Below are positions 41,561 through 49,790 of a stretch of 64,000 bases of DNA, in pieces (positions within the stretch are counted from its first letter, which is position 1; every line of letters starts with the position of its first letter). This stretch comes from Carnobacterium divergens (lineage in GTDB: Bacteria; Bacillota; Bacilli; Lactobacillales; Carnobacteriaceae): the NCBI RefSeq assembly GCF_900258435.1, contig NZ_LT992558.1, positions 379,598 to 443,597 of the forward strand, read 5' to 3'. The translations under genes and the position numbers were made by a program. The notes under the pieces were generated by a model, which saw only the letters and a program-made list of their open reading frames with translations, searched no databases and had not been told where the DNA came from.

Positions 41561-41650
41561 ATTTAAAAAAGAGAACATAGTATAGGAGCGATTATCCTTA
41601 AAACGAGAATTATTAGGTATACTTTTCATTACATATAATAAACAGTTTTT

Positions 41651-41691
41651 TAAAAATTAGTCGTTTTTTATTATTTTTTCTAAAAATTAGT
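41651..41691 (+). repeat. Direct repeat upstream of WxL cluster 3
   Basis: TAAAAATTAGT occurs at 41651-41661 and again at 41681-41691, exactly 30 bases apart (about three helix turns), just ahead of an extended -10 (TGgTATATT near 41704-41712). A possible site for the Mga-like regulator; AT-richness makes chance possible. Confidence 0.35.
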
Positions 41692-41763
41692 AGAAGGGGC
41701 TATGGTATATTCAGTGTATCCAATAACACATCATTTGGAAATTAAAAAAGAAAGGAGAAAAAT

Positions 41764-44196
41764 ATGATACCTAAAAAAAGTCAATGGTTAAGTATTTGGT
41801 TCATTATTTTTAGCTGTTTTATAATTATTGGATTTAATTTAAATAACAATGATGATCAAAATGGTATTCTAGCGGAACAAAATGACATAGAGCCGTCACT
41901 CATTCAGCTGACAGCAACCCCATTTCAGAAAACAAATCAAATTTTTCCGGTCCAACTTACCTTTGGAACAACAGTTAAGGAAGAAATTAAATTAAAAATT
42001 CCAGATGGCTTAGAATATCAACCATCAACTGAGAATCAACAGGCGTACAACCCTGTAGTGAAATTTGATTATGCAACTCGCGAAGTGACGATTGTCCCCG
42101 TGATTGAAGATGAGACAAACCCAAGTACTTCACAGATGGTTGTGCTTAATTTTAAATCAGTAGAAGCAAATAGTTATTCTTTGCAAGCTTTAATGACGAG
42201 CCAACAGCAAGAAATTGTTTCAAACAGCTTACAAATAATCGTTGAAAAGGAAGAACAAAGCTCAGATGAATCGACTATTGAAAAAGAAGACGATCCAGAA
42301 GAAATAGTTCCCCCACCAGCGGACACCAAAACAGCTGATTCAGATGAATCCTCTGACTTAATGAATCAATTTGACTTGAATCTAAGCGCACGCTCGGTAT
42401 CTAACGCCCGTTCGATTGAAACCAACAAACCAGAAGACCGTTTGATTATTAAAGAAAAATTTCGTGATCCAATTGGTTCAGGAGCTAAATTTATTGACCC
42501 AACAATTCTTCAGATGAGTGATGCAAAATCTCAATTAGGAAGTATTTGGTCAAAAAATAAATTGAATTTAAACAAAAATTTCGCGCTGAAATCTTATGTC
42601 TATTTAGGCGACTCACAAGCTAGTGCAGCAGATGGAATTACGTTTACTTTGCAAAATGACGAGCGAATGGAAACCAATCCGAATAGCGTAATTGGAAGCG
42701 GCGGGATGGGCTTAGGTGCTTACAGTTCAGCTTCAGGAAAACCTTATGTCCATCGCGGTTTATCGATTGAATTTGATACCTACTATAATAATGGTTCTTC
42801 CAATAGAATGGACCGAGAAGTTGATAAAAATGGTGGTCGGGGACATGTGGCTGTGGTAAAACCTAAGACCAATAATAATAATTACACAGGAGAACACTCA
42901 CACATTCAGTACCCTACAGATTATTTATCAAATGGAACCTGGCGTTCTTTTATTGTGACTTGGGATAGTAAAACGAATCAATTAAGTTATCAATTAGAAG
43001 GTTTAGATAAAGTGACATTTGCAATCAACCCTCAAACTGAGTTTGGCGGAGATTCGGTGTACTGGGGATTCACCTCTTCAACAGGTAGTTCTTATGCACA
43101 AAATGCAATTGCCATTTCAGAATTGCCACAAGAAATTGACGCTACTCAAGAAGTGACAATCAAAAACAACACGTCTAACACAACTGCAACAACTGAGCAA
43201 GAAGCAAATGCAGGAGATGTAATTGAATATCATATCAAAAATAGTTACCTATCGGAAGAAGATTGGATTGCAGATTGGACAAACGTTGTTTCAACAGGAA
43301 CATTGCCTGAAGGAGTTACGTATCAGCAGGGATCTAGTACGATTAATGGAGTCCCAATTGCTGATAATGCACTAACAATTAACGGTTCGACAATCTCATT
43401 TCCAAAAACAACTTTTACCAAGACTCAACGTCATCAAGAAATTGTTTTTAGGGTTCAAGTAAATCAAGATGTGAAAGGACCCCAAGACCTCACTTCAACC
43501 TTTAAAGCAAAAGGGGACAATTACATTGCAGAAGGAAATCCAGTGATTATCCATCTTTTAGAACAACCAACTGGAGAAGTTGTGGTGCAGTATCTAAATG
43601 AAAACAATCAAAAAATTATCGAAGACATCCATTTAAAAGGCTACAGTGGAGATGACTACCAAGCGGAACGAAAAGAATTTCCAGATTATTTATTGGTAGG
43701 AATTCCAGAAAATGAAAAGGGTATTTTTCGTGACGGAGAAATTACAAATGTTATTTACAAGTATAAAACAAGAGCATTAGAATTTATTTCTGCCCCCATT
43801 AAAATTGATTTTGGTGAGGATTTGACCATTTCATCAAAAACAAAAACGTATCCTTTAACAGCAATGGATGGCAAATTAACGGTTCAAGATACACGAGCAG
43901 ATAAAAAGAGCTGGACTATTACAGCTAAGATGAAGAAAGTCTTAACAAGTACAGAGAATCAAGTACTGCCAAATGCTGTGCAATATACAAAGCAGGGACA
44001 AACCTCCATTATAAATTCTGCTGCGACCGTTATTTTTGAAACAACTAGTCCAGATGACAATGCAGTCGATGTTTCAGATAATTGGATACCGAATGGGGAT
44101 GGGTTATCTTTGAAAATACATCCAGGTGAAGCATACCCGGAAGCATACAGTGGTACCATCAATTGGATGTTACAAAATACACCGGCAAATCAATAG
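41764..44196 (+). CDS. WxL adhesin of cluster 3 with L-type lectin and MucBP domains (810 aa)
   Basis: A signal or anchor segment at the N-terminus is followed by a beta domain and an acidic linker (DEST, EKEDDPEE). The bacterial L-type lectin domain spans about residues 225-460 (FALKSYVYLGDS, ADGITFTLQND, GLSIEFDTYYNN, GTWRSFIVTWDS, VYWGFTSSTGS). A DUF11-like domain (about 470-600) and a MucBP domain (about 610-675: GEVVVQYLNENNQKIIEDI, NVIYKYKTR) follow, then a WxL domain with SWTITAKM and INWMLQNTPANQ. It should bind glycans or mucin at the surface. First gene of the operon; RBS AAAGGAG. Confidence 0.9.
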   Translation: MIPKKSQWLSIWFIIFSCFIIIGFNLNNNDDQNGILAEQNDIEPSLIQLTATPFQKTNQIFPVQLTFGTTVKEEIKLKIPDGLEYQPSTENQQAYNPVVKFDYATREVTIVPVIEDETNPSTSQMVVLNFKSVEANSYSLQALMTSQQQEIVSNSLQIIVEKEEQSSDESTIEKEDDPEEIVPPPADTKTADSDESSDLMNQFDLNLSARSVSNARSIETNKPEDRLIIKEKFRDPIGSGAKFIDPTILQMSDAKSQLGSIWSKNKLNLNKNFALKSYVYLGDSQASAADGITFTLQNDERMETNPNSVIGSGGMGLGAYSSASGKPYVHRGLSIEFDTYYNNGSSNRMDREVDKNGGRGHVAVVKPKTNNNNYTGEHSHIQYPTDYLSNGTWRSFIVTWDSKTNQLSYQLEGLDKVTFAINPQTEFGGDSVYWGFTSSTGSSYAQNAIAISELPQEIDATQEVTIKNNTSNTTATTEQEANAGDVIEYHIKNSYLSEEDWIADWTNVVSTGTLPEGVTYQQGSSTINGVPIADNALTINGSTISFPKTTFTKTQRHQEIVFRVQVNQDVKGPQDLTSTFKAKGDNYIAEGNPVIIHLLEQPTGEVVVQYLNENNQKIIEDIHLKGYSGDDYQAERKEFPDYLLVGIPENEKGIFRDGEITNVIYKYKTRALEFISAPIKIDFGEDLTISSKTKTYPLTAMDGKLTVQDTRADKKSWTITAKMKKVLTSTENQVLPNAVQYTKQGQTSIINSAATVIFETTSPDDNAVDVSDNWIPNGDGLSLKIHPGEAYPEAYSGTINWMLQNTPANQ

Positions 44197-44207
44197 GGAG
44201 GAATTAG

Positions 44208-44531
44208 ATGAAAAGGCAAGCACAAGCGATACTTTTAATAATTGTTCTACTCACTAGTTTCTGTTCTATTGAAGTGGCTTTTGCAGAGTCGACTACCCAA
44301 CAACCTTATACCTCGAATGGCGAAATTGGATTTTATGGTGAGTATGAATATCCAGGGGAAGAAAAACCGTCTGGTATATTACCCAGTACGAAGCCACCAA
44401 CTGGTCAAGGCGGGTCAGGTTTAGACAATCGATTGCCACAAACTGGTGAAAATAATCAAAAATCACCGATTTTATTCGGTAGTCTTATGCTACTAAGTAG
44501 TTATTTAGCGATAAAAAAATTCAGAAAATAA
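44208..44531 (+). CDS. Small LPXTG-anchored protein of WxL cluster 3
   Basis: A 107-aa protein with a signal peptide (ends near AFAES). The core GFYGEYEYPGEE is shared with the cluster 2 protein at 27003. The sorting signal LPQTG (about residues 76-80) is followed by a hydrophobic stretch and KKFRK. Follows the lectin gene after 11 bases with GGGAGGAA as RBS. A sortase encoded elsewhere should anchor it. Confidence 0.9.
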   Translation: MKRQAQAILLIIVLLTSFCSIEVAFAESTTQQPYTSNGEIGFYGEYEYPGEEKPSGILPSTKPPTGQGGSGLDNRLPQTGENNQKSPILFGSLMLLSSYLAIKKFRK

Positions 44532-44558
44532 GAACGAATACTTTGGAGGAAACTAAAA

Positions 44559-45347
44559 ATGAAATTAACAACATTAATGACCACATCAGCTTTACTATTA
44601 GCATCAATCGGAGGAACAACAGCTTTAGCAGCTGATGGCGATCACGGCGGCGTATACGAATCTAACGGACTAGTGGAATTTATTCCTAATGATGAGCCAA
44701 CGAACCCAGTTGATCCAACCGATCCAACGAACCCAGTTGATCCAATCGATCCAACCGATCCAGAAGGTCCTAATCCAGGAACAAGTGGTCCATTGAGTAT
44801 CGACTATGCGTCAAGCTTAACTTTTGGTAAAAATAAAATCACGAATAAGGACGAAACCTATTTTGCAGATGCTCAAAAATTAAAAGATGGAACCGTTAGA
44901 CCAAACTATGTTCAAGTTTCAGATAATCGCGGAACAAATGGCGGTTGGACATTAACTGTGAAGCAAGAAGGTCAATTTTCAAATCAAGCTACTCAAAATA
45001 AAGTTTTAACAGGTTCTGTTTTAACATTAGTTGACGGTGTAGCTGTAAGTAATGTAACAGACGTAACTGCCCCAATTACTTCAGCAATCACGTTAGACCC
45101 AACAGGAGCAGCATCTCCAGTAATGAACGCAGCAGCAAAAACAGGTGCTGGAACATGGGTAGATCGTTTTGGAACAACGGAAGAAATGACGATTAATGGC
45201 GAAGCTGTTCAAAAAAACAAAGCAATCACATTAGAAGTTCCAGGAGCAACACCAAAAGATGCTGTTAAATATAACACTAAATTAACCTGGACGTTAGCAG
45301 ATATTCCAGAAAACGGATCAGAAACACCAGCAGAACCAACAAAATAA
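44559..45347 (+). CDS. WxL domain surface protein (262 aa)
   Basis: Signal peptide ending near ALAAD, an Asp-Pro linker (PTNPVDPTDPTNPVDP) and the entry GPLSIDYASSLTFGKNKIT. The WxL domain has GWTLTVKQ and LTWTLADIPENG. It has a short extra tail (SETPAEPTK) after the WxL domain. Direct counterpart of the 27325 protein in cluster 2. Confidence 0.93.
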   Translation: MKLTTLMTTSALLLASIGGTTALAADGDHGGVYESNGLVEFIPNDEPTNPVDPTDPTNPVDPIDPTDPEGPNPGTSGPLSIDYASSLTFGKNKITNKDETYFADAQKLKDGTVRPNYVQVSDNRGTNGGWTLTVKQEGQFSNQATQNKVLTGSVLTLVDGVAVSNVTDVTAPITSAITLDPTGAASPVMNAAAKTGAGTWVDRFGTTEEMTINGEAVQKNKAITLEVPGATPKDAVKYNTKLTWTLADIPENGSETPAEPTK

Positions 45348-45372
45348 TTAATCCATCGGAGGAAATGAAAAA

Positions 45373-46131
45373 ATGAAAAAAACAACACTTATCACCACGT
45401 CGGCACTAGCACTAGCAACATTAGTAGGAACATCAGTAACCGCTTTAGCAGCACCAGGAGAGATTCCAGCAAACTATGATTCAAACGCTGTTGTAAAATT
45501 CGTTCCAGATGACACTATTACTCCGCCAGTTGATCCAACAGATCCAACAAATCCAGTAGAGCCAATTGATCCAACAGATCCAGAAGGCCCAAATCCAGGG
45601 ACAAACGGACCATTAAGTATTGATTTTGCTTCTTCTTTCTACTTTGGAGAAAATAAAATTACAAGTAAAGATATGATTTATAATGCCGCGCCTCAAGAAC
45701 TAAAAGACGGATCAACTCGTCCAAATTATGCACAAGTAACTGATAACCGTGGTGGAGCAAAAGGATGGAAATTACAAGTAAAACAAAATGGTCAATTTAA
45801 AACCACTAAAGGCGAAGAATTAACAGGAGCAATGATGTCATTTACAAATGGTCAATCAGCTTCAGAATCAACTTCACCAGTTCCTTCAATCGTAAAAGGA
45901 TCCTTTGATTTAACTACTAATGGTAACGGAGCCGTTGAAGATATTATGGCTGCAAAAGTAGGCGAAGGTGCTGGGACATGGGTCTATCGTTTTGGGGATG
46001 ATGCAACAAAAGCAGAGAGTGTTACTCTTTTTGTACCAGGTAAAACAACCAAAATGGCAGATACGTATTCAACAAAACTAACATGGACGTTGACAGACGT
46101 TCCTGATGATAGTGAAACACCAGAATCATAA
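45373..46131 (+). CDS. WxL domain surface protein (252 aa)
   Basis: Signal peptide ending near ALAAP; mature start GEIPANYDSNAVVKFV. Asp-Pro linker, then GPLSIDFASSFYFGENKIT and a WxL domain with GWKLQVKQ and LTWTLTDVPDD. Counterpart of the 28167 protein in cluster 2. It follows the previous WxL gene after 25 bases and is followed by a perfect hairpin. Confidence 0.93.
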   Translation: MKKTTLITTSALALATLVGTSVTALAAPGEIPANYDSNAVVKFVPDDTITPPVDPTDPTNPVEPIDPTDPEGPNPGTNGPLSIDFASSFYFGENKITSKDMIYNAAPQELKDGSTRPNYAQVTDNRGGAKGWKLQVKQNGQFKTTKGEELTGAMMSFTNGQSASESTSPVPSIVKGSFDLTTNGNGAVEDIMAAKVGEGAGTWVYRFGDDATKAESVTLFVPGKTTKMADTYSTKLTWTLTDVPDDSETPES

Positions 46132-46138
46132 AAAAGAG

Positions 46139-46170
46139 GGAACAGCATCAATGAAAATTGATGCTGTTCC
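46139..46170 (+). other. Hairpin between the WxL block and the DUF916 gene (cluster 3)
   Basis: GGAACAGCATCAAT (46139-46152), a GAAA tetraloop, and ATTGATGCTGTTCC (46157-46170): a perfect 14-bp stem capped by a GNRA-type loop, without a T-run. Better suited to an mRNA processing or stability element than to termination. Confidence 0.75.
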
Positions 46171-46201
46171 ATTATTGAAATGCTTAACAAAGGAGACCAA
46201 T

Positions 46202-47284
46202 ATGATAAAACGTAAACAATTACTAACAGTACTTATAATCGCTTTGACTATTCCATTTTTACATCTAACAACAGTCTCAGCATCCGAGTTGAATTTTGCG
46301 GTAGAACCGCTTATTCCAGAAAACCAACGAGATAAAACTAAAACCTATTTTGATTTATTAGTGAAGCCAGATAGCGAACAAACGATTGAAATCAACTTGC
46401 GAAATGATACAGAAAATGAAGTCATCGTTGAACCTAAAGTACATTCTGCTACTACTAATTTAAATGGAGTGGTTGAATATGGCCCCGTTGAAACTAAGAG
46501 AGACTCGACGTTAAAACATGATTTAAACGAAGTCGTTTCAGTCGAAAAAGAAGTGAAAATCCCAGCGCAAAGTTCAGTTAAACTGCCTTTAACAATCACT
46601 GTTCCTAAAGAAGAATTTAACGGTATTTTAGCTGGCGGTATCACATTACAAGAAAAAGAAACAAAAAATAACGATAATACAGAAACAAAAGGATTGTCAA
46701 TTCAAAATCAATACGCATATGTTGTGGCTTTAGTACTAAATGAAAATAACACGCAAGTTAAACCAGAATTAAAATTAAATAAGGTCTTTCCAGATCAAGT
46801 GAATGCACGAAATGTAATCAATACCAACTTGCAAAATAGCACACCCAACTATTTAAATCAGTTAAATGTTGTAGCTAAAATAACGCAAAAAGGAAAAACA
46901 ACCGCTTTATATGAAACCACTAAAAAAGCAATGCAAATGGCGCCTAATTCTAATTTTGATTTTCCTATTTCACTAGCAGGAGAAAGACTAGAAGCAGGAG
47001 AATACACGCTAGAATTGACAGCAACTACGAAAGCAGATCGTTGGCATTGGAAAAAGAATTTTATTATCAAAGCAGATGAAGCAAAAAAACTAAATGCTAA
47101 AGATGTTACTATAAAGAAAGATTATACATGGCTTTATATTATGATTGGCATTGGTTTAATTGTTCTTTCCATTTTAATTGTGATTCTTATTTTAAAGCGT
47201 AAACGAAAAAAAGAAGAAGAGCGCAAAAGAAGAAACCGAATCAAACGCAAAAAGAAAAAAACAGCTCAACAAAAGAAGCTATAA
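46202..47284 (+). CDS. Membrane-anchored DUF916/DUF3324 protein of cluster 3
   Basis: A 360-aa protein from ATG 46202 (AAAGGAGACC ribosome binding site). A longer in-frame start at 46106 would run through the hairpin and overlap the WxL gene. Signal peptide ends near VSASE; DUF916 (LNFAVEPLIPENQRDKTKTY), DUF3324 (QMAPNSNFDFPISLAG), a transmembrane helix at about 302-325, and a Lys/Arg-rich cytosolic tail. Close paralogue of the 29037 protein. Confidence 0.93.
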   Translation: MIKRKQLLTVLIIALTIPFLHLTTVSASELNFAVEPLIPENQRDKTKTYFDLLVKPDSEQTIEINLRNDTENEVIVEPKVHSATTNLNGVVEYGPVETKRDSTLKHDLNEVVSVEKEVKIPAQSSVKLPLTITVPKEEFNGILAGGITLQEKETKNNDNTETKGLSIQNQYAYVVALVLNENNTQVKPELKLNKVFPDQVNARNVINTNLQNSTPNYLNQLNVVAKITQKGKTTALYETTKKAMQMAPNSNFDFPISLAGERLEAGEYTLELTATTKADRWHWKKNFIIKADEAKKLNAKDVTIKKDYTWLYIMIGIGLIVLSILIVILILKRKRKKEEERKRRNRIKRKKKKTAQQKKL

Positions 47285-47306
47285 GTGTTGTTAAGGGAGA
47301 AAGGAA

Positions 47307-47498
47307 ATGGATGGACAAATAGTAGAATTATATGCTGAATTTCTTTTAATTTTATTTAAAAGATGGCTAGTTGTAATCAATAAAAATCGTCAATTTTTAG
47401 TCAGCCTATTTGGAACCAAAAATTGCCAACATAAACAGAGTTTTACCAATAATCTAAAAAAAAGAGTATTTCCCCCACCCTCTGCTAAGTTGACTTGA
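47307..47498 (+). CDS. Uncertain small ORF (63 aa)
   Basis: A 63-codon ORF with a fair GGGAGAAAGG ribosome binding site, 22 bases after the DUF916 gene. It has a hydrophobic N-terminal half (LYAEFLLILFKRWLVVI) and a basic C-terminal half. No similarity to the small cytosolic family found at this position in cluster 2. It may be a chance ORF; the rest of 47285-47585 holds no gene. Confidence 0.25.
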   Translation: MDGQIVELYAEFLLILFKRWLVVINKNRQFLVSLFGTKNCQHKQSFTNNLKKRVFPPPSAKLT

Positions 47499-47585
47499 GA
47501 ATATTTATTCGTTGTTCTTAAGAATCGTCTAAAAGGATGAATATACAAAATCGGTAGATAAATCATGCAGATGAGGGGGATTTAA

Positions 47586-49025
47586 ATGGAAGAATTTCTT
47601 GATAAAGTAGATAATAGAAAATTTTTTCTCTTTAAAGCGTTGGAAGAAAGTTATCGAAATAGATTAACCTATACCGAACTAATGGAAACATTAAATGTCT
47701 CAGAGTTTGTTTTGATGAGAGTTTTAAACGATCTAGAAGATGATTTTCAAAAATTTGATTTAATGGATTGTTTTAGGATTGTCAAATATAAAAAATACGT
47801 TCAGCTGGAAGAAAAAATGGATGTGAATTCTGAGATACTGTTGCACAAATTAATAACCAACTCGCCAAAATTTAAAATGATAGATTGTATTTTAAAAAAA
47901 GAGTTTCCCGGTGTTAGTATTTTTTCAGAAGAAAATTACATCAATATGCCTAAAGCGTACAGTTATATTAAAGAGATAAAAAAGTTGTTTATGAAAACAA
48001 GAATCAAATTAAATACAAAATTTGAACTAGTCGGTAGCGAGATGGATCAGCGCATGTTTATGTTTAACTTTTATTACTCAATTTTTGGGAACATCGAATC
48101 GCCCTTTCATAAAAAAATATCAGAGGAAGCCAAGCTGTTAACGGCACAGTTTAAAGCAAACTGTTACCCAAAATTGTCTATTATTCAAAAAAATAAATTG
48201 CTCTATCTATTTAGTGTGATTTTAATTCGACAAAAGAATAGCGCGTTTGTTGATTCTAAAATTAAAGTTCGTAGCTATATGAAGGAACAGGAGTATCAAT
48301 TATACGCTCATTTTTTTCAAAGTAAATTTGCTAACGGCAATGAAAATGAAGTCAATTTTTTTATGGCTTTTCTCATTTCAGAAAACATTATTAATAGTAA
48401 TGAAATTGTTATAGAATATAATCAACAGAGTGTGAATATAACTGCTTTATTTCTTAGTCAATTTGTTGAATGCTTCGGAAAATTTGATGATTTTAGATTA
48501 AAAAGAAAGATAGAAGAAGGCTTGAATCATGCTCACTTTAAGGTGAGTTTGATAAATCGAACCAAATATTTTCGTGATGAATTTGTCGTATTTCCATTTA
48601 TTCAAGAACAATATGGTGAAATCTTACAATTTTGCGACGAATTTATTGAAAAGTCCAGACGAACAAGCAATTTGAAAATTGTCTATTTAAATAAGGAGTT
48701 TTTGCTAAACGAGTACATTTATTTAATTATCAATAGCTTACCTGCTAGTTTCTTTATGAAAGAAATTCATGTTTGTGTTGATTTTTTATTGGGGAAAAAT
48801 TACAATGAAATGATTATCAAGAATATTAAAACCTTTGAATTTCTAAATATTGAAATTCAAGAAAACTTAGATCAAAGAACAGATTTATTGTTAACGGATA
48901 GTTTGATAAAAAATGAATTATCATGTGACTATATTATATGGAACACTCCACCAACAACCCAAGATTGGGGAAATTTAGGAGAAGTATTAGTGAAGATAAA
49001 AAAGAAGAAAGAACTGAAAAGATGA
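47586..49025 (+). CDS. Mga-like transcriptional regulator of WxL cluster 3
   Basis: A 479-aa regulator of the same length as the 21985 protein and with the same C-terminal block (CDYIIWNTPPTTQDWGNLG). The N-terminal HTH contains LTYTELMETLNVSEFVLMRVL. Unlike clusters 1 and 2, the gene lies downstream of the WxL genes on the same strand. RBS GAGGGGGAT. It overlaps the next gene by 4 bases (ATGA). Confidence 0.82.
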   Translation: MEEFLDKVDNRKFFLFKALEESYRNRLTYTELMETLNVSEFVLMRVLNDLEDDFQKFDLMDCFRIVKYKKYVQLEEKMDVNSEILLHKLITNSPKFKMIDCILKKEFPGVSIFSEENYINMPKAYSYIKEIKKLFMKTRIKLNTKFELVGSEMDQRMFMFNFYYSIFGNIESPFHKKISEEAKLLTAQFKANCYPKLSIIQKNKLLYLFSVILIRQKNSAFVDSKIKVRSYMKEQEYQLYAHFFQSKFANGNENEVNFFMAFLISENIINSNEIVIEYNQQSVNITALFLSQFVECFGKFDDFRLKRKIEEGLNHAHFKVSLINRTKYFRDEFVVFPFIQEQYGEILQFCDEFIEKSRRTSNLKIVYLNKEFLLNEYIYLIINSLPASFFMKEIHVCVDFLLGKNYNEMIIKNIKTFEFLNIEIQENLDQRTDLLLTDSLIKNELSCDYIIWNTPPTTQDWGNLGEVLVKIKKKKELKR

Positions 49026-49447
49026 TAAATAAAAACAAGATAATGCAAAAATTAATTATATCCTTAACAATTTTGTCGTTTTATGGTTTAATCGATCTGT
49101 ATACGGTACATGCAACAGACAAAGACACGATTGTAGACCCACTTGATCCAACGCAAAAAGCAGAACCCATTTTCCCACCTACACAGTCAAAAAAAAGACG
49201 AGATGAACCTGATCAATCAGAGGATTCTTTAATCAATTTGCCAGACGGGGAAAGACCAATAAAAATAAGTCGCCCCTCTAAAAATAAAGAAAGAGATTTA
49301 GAAAAAAACAGCTACCTATTTTCTCATCAATCTAATACAGAATTAGTATTTCCAGATGGAATGGATTCAGATGAAGGAAAAGAAGAAGATCTTTATCTTT
49401 CTGAAGTCTATATTCAACTATCAGGAACGCTTTTATTTGGAAGGTAA
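49022..49447 (+). CDS. Small secreted protein coupled to the Mga-like regulator (cluster 3)
   Basis: A 141-aa protein starting at ATG 49022, overlapping the regulator stop (ATGA). Signal peptide (ends near VHATD), a DPLDPTQKAEPIFPP stretch resembling WxL linkers, a charged middle, and the end YIQLSGTLLFGR. There is no WxL domain and no sorting signal. Counterpart of the 21500-21979 gene: same gene order, same coupling, same C-terminal LSG-x-x-L-x-G. Confidence 0.75.
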   Translation: MINKNKIMQKLIISLTILSFYGLIDLYTVHATDKDTIVDPLDPTQKAEPIFPPTQSKKRRDEPDQSEDSLINLPDGERPIKISRPSKNKERDLEKNSYLFSHQSNTELVFPDGMDSDEGKEEDLYLSEVYIQLSGTLLFGR

Positions 49448-49466
49448 TTATAGAGGAGGCAATGTT

Positions 49467-49682
49467 ATGAAAATTGAAGATTATTGGAAAGATGTGACCA
49501 TTTATGTTGCAGAATTCATTGTAAATCAAGGAACAGCAGCAGAAAAAAGATTGTCTAGATGCCTTGTTTTTGATGAAGAAGTTTCTGTACATGAAGCAAC
49601 CAACCATGTCAAAAATAAGTTTAATAACGTTGATGAAATTCTGTATATTGATCTATTTGATGAAGGCTTACGAATGAAATGA
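49467..49682 (+). CDS. Small cytosolic WxL-cluster protein, family copy 3 (71 aa)
   Basis: A 71-aa protein starting at ATG 49467 behind GAGGAGG; a longer in-frame start at 49356 lies inside the previous gene. Family pattern DYWKDVTIYVAEF near the start, VKNKFNN in the middle and ILYIDLFDEGLRMK at the end. Last gene of cluster 3 before a terminator. Function unknown. Confidence 0.78.
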   Translation: MKIEDYWKDVTIYVAEFIVNQGTAAEKRLSRCLVFDEEVSVHEATNHVKNKFNNVDEILYIDLFDEGLRMK

Positions 49683-49719
49683 ATGGAAAATAGGTAGCTA
49701 ATGAGCGACGACAAATAAA

Positions 49720-49748
49720 ATAACTCTCTATGAGGGGTTATTTTTTTT
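49720..49748 (+). terminator. Terminator after WxL cluster 3
   Basis: AATAACTCTC pairs with GAGGGGTTATT (one bulge), followed by about ten T. Confidence 0.75.
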
Positions 49749-49790
49749 GCACAAAGATTGAATATAAACGTATAGAAAAAGGCTATACGT

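Noticed and set aside
47307..47498. Fourth member of the small cytosolic WxL-cluster family
   Set aside because: The position is similar, but the sequence lacks the W-x-D and V-D-x-F patterns and has a hydrophobic half.
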